64,000 bases of DNA from the NCBI GenBank assembly GCA_023386795.1, contig JAEWJB010000188.1, positions 101,509 to 165,508 of the forward strand. Direction: 5' to 3'. Positions within the stretch are counted from its first letter, which is position 1; the number at the start of each line of letters is the position of its first letter. A program made the position numbers and the translations under genes. Below are positions 61,267 through 64,000 of the stretch, in pieces. A model generated the notes under the pieces. That model saw nothing but the letters and a program-made list of their open reading frames with translations, did not search any database and had not been told where the DNA came from. Source of the stretch: Pseudomonadota bacterium. Lineage in GTDB: Bacteria > Pseudomonadota > Gammaproteobacteria > Xanthomonadales > Xanthomonadaceae.

Positions 61267-62445
61267 TCAGACCACCGCGTAGTTCAGCAGCGGCTTGACG
61301 GTGCCCCACTCCTTGCAGCTCGGGCACTGCCAGTGGTGGGTCTTGGCACCGAAGCCGCAACGCGTGCAGCGATAGCTGGGATTGCGTACCAGAAGCTGGT
61401 CGGTGATGTGCTTGAGGTCGTGCAACGTGGACTGGGCGTCGCTGCCCTCGGCCAAGGTCAGGTCGATCAGCGCCGCCTCGCCACGCACCGAAGGACGATC
61501 CTTCAGCTGCCGACCCAGGTAGGTTCGCGCCGGGCCGGGACCGTCCTGCGCCTCCATTAGCTGGGTGAGGGCCAGCACCGGGGCGATGCCCCGATAGTGC
61601 TCGGTCATCTCCGAAAGGAAGTTGCGCGCGCCCGCGATATCGCCGACCCGGCGATACGCGGCCAGCAGCGTCGGGATGATCTCCGGCAGGTAGTCCGGAT
61701 CATGGCGGGCAGCCCGCTCCCACGCACGCACGGCCGCCTCGTCATTGCCGCGGTCGGCTTCGATACGGCCTTCCAGGATGCCGGCGCGTACGGAGTTGGC
61801 ATCCGCCTGGTAGGCGCGTGCCACTGCTTCCAGCGCAAGGTCCGGCTTGCCTGCGCCGCGATAGCGGTCGGCCAGCTCGCACTCGAACTGGGAAATCAGC
61901 TTGCCCATCGGCTCGCCGGTGACCTGCTCGTAACGGGTGGCGTTGTCGATCGCCTTCTCCCAGTCGCGCTCGGCCTGGTAGATGCCAATCAGATGCTTGA
62001 GCGCCTGCGGTGCGCGCTGATCGATCTGCGCCAACTCGGTGAACACCGTTTCGGCGCGATCCAGCAGGCCGGACTTCATGTAGTCCTCGCCCAGCGCCAG
62101 CAGGGCCTGGACGCGCTGCTGGTCGGTCAGGTCACTACGCTGCACCAGCCCCTGGTGCAGGCGGATGGCACGGTCCACTTCGCCGCGACGGCGGAACAGG
62201 TGGCCCAGCGCGACCTGGGTCTCGAACGTTTCCTTGTCCAGCTCGGCGATGTGCAGGAACAGCTCGATCGCCTTGTCAGGCTGTTCGTTGAGCAGGTAGT
62301 TCAGGCCGCGGAAGTAGGTACTCGACAACCGGCTGACCTGGGTATCGCCGTGGCGCTGGCCGCCACGCCGGCCGATCACCCAGCCGCCCAGCGCGGCCAG
62401 GGGCACAAACAGGAAGAACCAGAACCACTCGGTCAGGAAGTCCAT
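61267..62445 (-). CDS. lapB: LPS assembly protein LapB (YciM)
   Basis: A 392-aa inner-membrane-anchored TPR protein. An N-terminal anchor (FLTEWFWFFLFVPLAALGGWVIG) precedes about eight tetratricopeptide repeats. The C-terminal rubredoxin-like zinc ribbon has CTRCGF and CPSCKEW. LapB adapts LpxC for FtsH degradation and connects LPS synthesis with transport; LpxC itself is not in the window. It follows lapA by six bp on the same strand. Length matches the family (about 389). Confidence 0.95.
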   Translation of the reverse strand: MDFLTEWFWFFLFVPLAALGGWVIGRRGGQRHGDTQVSRLSSTYFRGLNYLLNEQPDKAIELFLHIAELDKETFETQVALGHLFRRRGEVDRAIRLHQGLVQRSDLTDQQRVQALLALGEDYMKSGLLDRAETVFTELAQIDQRAPQALKHLIGIYQAERDWEKAIDNATRYEQVTGEPMGKLISQFECELADRYRGAGKPDLALEAVARAYQADANSVRAGILEGRIEADRGNDEAAVRAWERAARHDPDYLPEIIPTLLAAYRRVGDIAGARNFLSEMTEHYRGIAPVLALTQLMEAQDGPGPARTYLGRQLKDRPSVRGEAALIDLTLAEGSDAQSTLHDLKHITDQLLVRNPSYRCTRCGFGAKTHHWQCPSCKEWGTVKPLLNYAVV

Positions 62446-62451
62446 CGTCGG

Positions 62452-62745
62452 TCAAATTCCATCAAGGGGGCGCGGCTCTACCACCGTCGGGGCGGCGACA
62501 CGCGCAGCGGCGACCTGCTTGTTGGCCAACCGCAGTTTCGAATAGAGGGGAAGCACCATCACCGCCAGCACCAGGACGCCGCCGATCAGCACGCCCGCCA
62601 GCAGGGACACGATGATGGCCACACCGGAGGTCGTGGCGATGCTGGAGAAGGCGAAATCGATCAGGATGGGCTGCGAGTTGAGCGCACCGATGATCAGGCC
62701 GACCAGCAGGAAGGCCAGCATCAACAACAACTGGAAGACTTTCAT
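62452..62745 (-). CDS. lapA: LapA-family inner-membrane protein
   Basis: A 97-aa protein with two membrane segments (FQLLLMLAFLLVGLIIGALNS and VAIIVSLLAGVLIGGVLVLAVMVLPL) joined by a short periplasmic loop, the DUF1049/LapA pattern. The C-terminus is cytosolic and basic or Ala-rich. It partners LapB in control of LPS synthesis. AGGAG precedes the ATG. Six bases separate it from lapB and 36 from ihfB. Confidence 0.93.
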   Translation of the reverse strand: MKVFQLLLMLAFLLVGLIIGALNSQPILIDFAFSSIATTSGVAIIVSLLAGVLIGGVLVLAVMVLPLYSKLRLANKQVAAARVAAPTVVEPRPLDGI

Positions 62746-62781
62746 GGCGCGACTCCTGTCAGGGTGCGCCTAGCTTAACCG

Positions 62782-63093
62782 TCACTCGGCCGTGTCGGCC
62801 ATGTCGACCGGCACCACGGAACTCACGCGCTCGCGCAGCTCCTTGCCGGGCTTGAAGTGCGGCACATGCTTGCCGGGCAGCGCGACCGACTCGCCGGTCT
62901 TCGGGTTGCGGCCCAGGCGCGGCGGGCGGTAATGCAGCGAAAAACTGCCGAACCCCCGGATCTCGATACGGTCGCCCTGCGACAGCGACTCGCCCATCAT
63001 CTCCAGCAGCGACTTGACCGCGAGGTCGACGTCGTCCGCTTTCAGATGGGCCTGACGGCGCGCCAGGATTTCGATCAGTTCCGACTTGGTCAT
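62782..63093 (-). CDS. ihfB: Integration host factor beta subunit
   Basis: A 103-aa DNA-bending protein of the HU/IHF family: TKSELIEILARRQAHLKADD at the N-terminus, IEIRGFGSFSLHYRPPRLGRN at the body, with the intercalating Pro in NPKTGESVALPGKHVPHFKPGKELRERV. Relative to E. coli it has a slightly longer tail (VSSVVPVDMADTAE). It pairs with IhfA (not in the window). The classical rpsA-ihfB order holds, with 98 bp between the stop and start and a hairpin in the gap. Confidence 0.96.
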   Translation of the reverse strand: MTKSELIEILARRQAHLKADDVDLAVKSLLEMMGESLSQGDRIEIRGFGSFSLHYRPPRLGRNPKTGESVALPGKHVPHFKPGKELRERVSSVVPVDMADTAE

Positions 63094-63127
63094 GGGCAGC
63101 TTGTGCGGGGACGGGATCGCATCATGT

Positions 63128-63158
63128 GATCGGCCCGGACACGAGGTCCGGGCCGATC
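63128..63158. terminator. Strong hairpin between rpsA and ihfB
   Basis: GATCGGCCCGGAC (63128-63140) and GTCCGGGCCGATC (63146-63158) make a perfect 13-bp stem with an ACGAG loop. No U-run follows in the gene direction (ACATGATG). It may still partly terminate rpsA transcripts or protect their 3' end, giving ihfB lower expression than rpsA. Confidence 0.6.
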
Positions 63159-63191
63159 GTTTCCTACACAGGGCTTGCGCCCCTCAAGCGA

Positions 63192-64000
63192 TTACTCGGA
63201 CTTGTTGCCGTTCAGCTGTGCACGCAGCAGCGCGCCCAGCTGGGTGGTGCCGCCCGACGCGGACTGGTATTCCTCCAGCACTTCGCGCATTTCGGCATCG
63301 TCCTTGGCCTTGATCGACAGCTGCAGGGTGCGGCCCTTGCGGTCCATGCCCACGAACTTGGCTTCGACCTTGTCGCCGACCTTCAGGTGCTGGGTGGCAT
63401 CGTCCACGCGCTCGTTGGCGATGTCGCGCGCCGAGACGTAGCCTTCGATGCCGTCGGCCAGTTCGATGGTGGCGCCCTTGGCGTCCACTTCCTTCACCGT
63501 GCCTTCGACCTTCGAACCCTTCGGATGCGAAGCCATGTACTGGCCGAACGGATCCTGCTCCAGCTGCTTCACGCCCAGGCTGATGCGCTCGCGCTCCGGA
63601 TCGACCGCCAGGACGACGGCGTCCAGGGTGTCGCCCTTCTTGAAGTTGCGAACGACGTCTTCGCCGGTGGTGTTCCAGCTGATGTCGGACAGGTGGACCA
63701 GGCCGTCGATGCCGCCGTCCAGGCCGATGAAGATGCCGAAGTCGGTGATCGACTTGATCTGGCCGGACACCTTGTCGCCCTTCTTGTGGATGGCCGCGAA
63801 GGTCTCCCACGGATTGGCGGCAACCTGCTTCATGCCCAGCGAGATGCGGCGACGCTCTTCGTCGACGTCCAGGACCATCACTTCGACTTCGTCACCGACC
63901 TGCACGACCTTGGACGGGTTGACGTTCTTGTTGGTCCAGTCCATCTCGGACACGTGCACCAGGCCTTCCACGCCCGGCTCGATCTCGACGAACGCGCCGT
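63192..64000 (-). CDS. rpsA: 30S ribosomal protein S1, 3' part (gene continues beyond the window)
   Basis: The last 269 codons or so of S1, an RNA-binding ribosomal protein needed for initiation on structured mRNAs. Successive S1 domains are visible (for example VSGQIKSITDFGIFIGLDGG, VEGTVKEVDAKGATIEL, EAKFVGMDRKGRTLQLSIKA), separated by the linkers typical of repeats. The C-terminus ends in QLNGNKSE. The reading frame is open to base 64000 with no start codon, so the 5' end lies off the right edge. The internal Met at 63971 is not the start. Confidence 0.96.
   Translation of the reverse strand, partial: GAFVEIEPGVEGLVHVSEMDWTNKNVNPSKVVQVGDEVEVMVLDVDEERRRISLGMKQVAANPWETFAAIHKKGDKVSGQIKSITDFGIFIGLDGGIDGLVHLSDISWNTTGEDVVRNFKKGDTLDAVVLAVDPERERISLGVKQLEQDPFGQYMASHPKGSKVEGTVKEVDAKGATIELADGIEGYVSARDIANERVDDATQHLKVGDKVEAKFVGMDRKGRTLQLSIKAKDDAEMREVLEEYQSASGGTTQLGALLRAQLNGNKSE

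Overview
The window is a gene-dense, high-GC (roughly two-thirds G+C) bacterial chromosome segment. Gene content and gene order point to the Xanthomonadaceae (a Pseudoxanthomonas, Stenotrophomonas, Luteimonas or Xanthomonas-like organism). The main clues are a xylan operon under a LacI-type repressor with Xanthomonas-type 'xyl-box' operators, class III PHA synthase (phaE-phaC), the rpsA-ihfB-lapA-lapB block running into a glycosyltransferase, a WbpM-like dehydratase and galU, guaB-guaA, and a divergent ppsR/ppsA pair. This placement rests on recognition of families and synteny, not on a database search. No phage, plasmid, insertion sequence or CRISPR array was seen.

Layout. 1-4.1 kb: FixL/FixJ-like kinase and regulator, an output-less response regulator and an alpha/beta hydrolase. 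An 18-bp motif with one mismatch lies upstream of both the orphan regulator and the hydrolase. 4.2-7.1 kb: MFS exporter, peroxiredoxin, DsbA-like protein and a small lipoprotein. 7.3-17.4 kb: glucuronoxylan operon on the minus strand (GH67, acetylesterase, GH43, GH3), each enzyme with an export signal, divergent from its LacI-type repressor. 17.4-20.9 kb: autoregulated lacI-fucP-pfkB sugar operon. 21.1-25.8 kb: small membrane protein, a 1266-aa soluble hybrid kinase with six apparent sensor domains, and a receiver protein. 25.9 kb: tRNA-Leu(CAA) with a strong terminator. 26-30.6 kb: tex, a small unknown gene, an FAD oxidoreductase and two small membrane genes.

30.9-35 kb: PHB locus (phaE with a histone-H1-like Lys/Ala/Pro tail, phaC, a DUF5329 gene) with pssA and 3-hydroxybutyrate dehydrogenase. 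After it comes a convergent intergenic gap holding three DnaA-box-like nonamers. 35.2-43.8 kb: Nudix hydrolase, yqiB-like gene, ppsR/ppsA, mscS, a REP-like element, orn, tadA, mntR and mntH with an MntR box over its promoter. 43.9-50.9 kb: LtrA plus three regulator/target sets (LysR/MFS, HxlR/reductase/SDR, ArsR/SRPBCC), which read as a stress and xenobiotic-response stretch. 50.9-55.4 kb: guaA, guaB, folD and a DUF1244 gene. 55.4-64 kb: Kef-type antiporter, galU, WbpM-like protein, WecA-like transferase, lapB, lapA, ihfB and the 3' part of rpsA, which runs off the right edge.

How the parts work together. The xylan enzymes would act in the periplasm on acetylated, methylglucuronic-acid-decorated oligoxylosides, releasing xylose; their repressor sits beside them. 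PHB enzymes store and retrieve carbon. PpsA with its regulator sets the pyruvate/PEP balance. GalU, the WbpM-like protein, the WecA-like transferase and LapAB serve surface polysaccharide and LPS synthesis.
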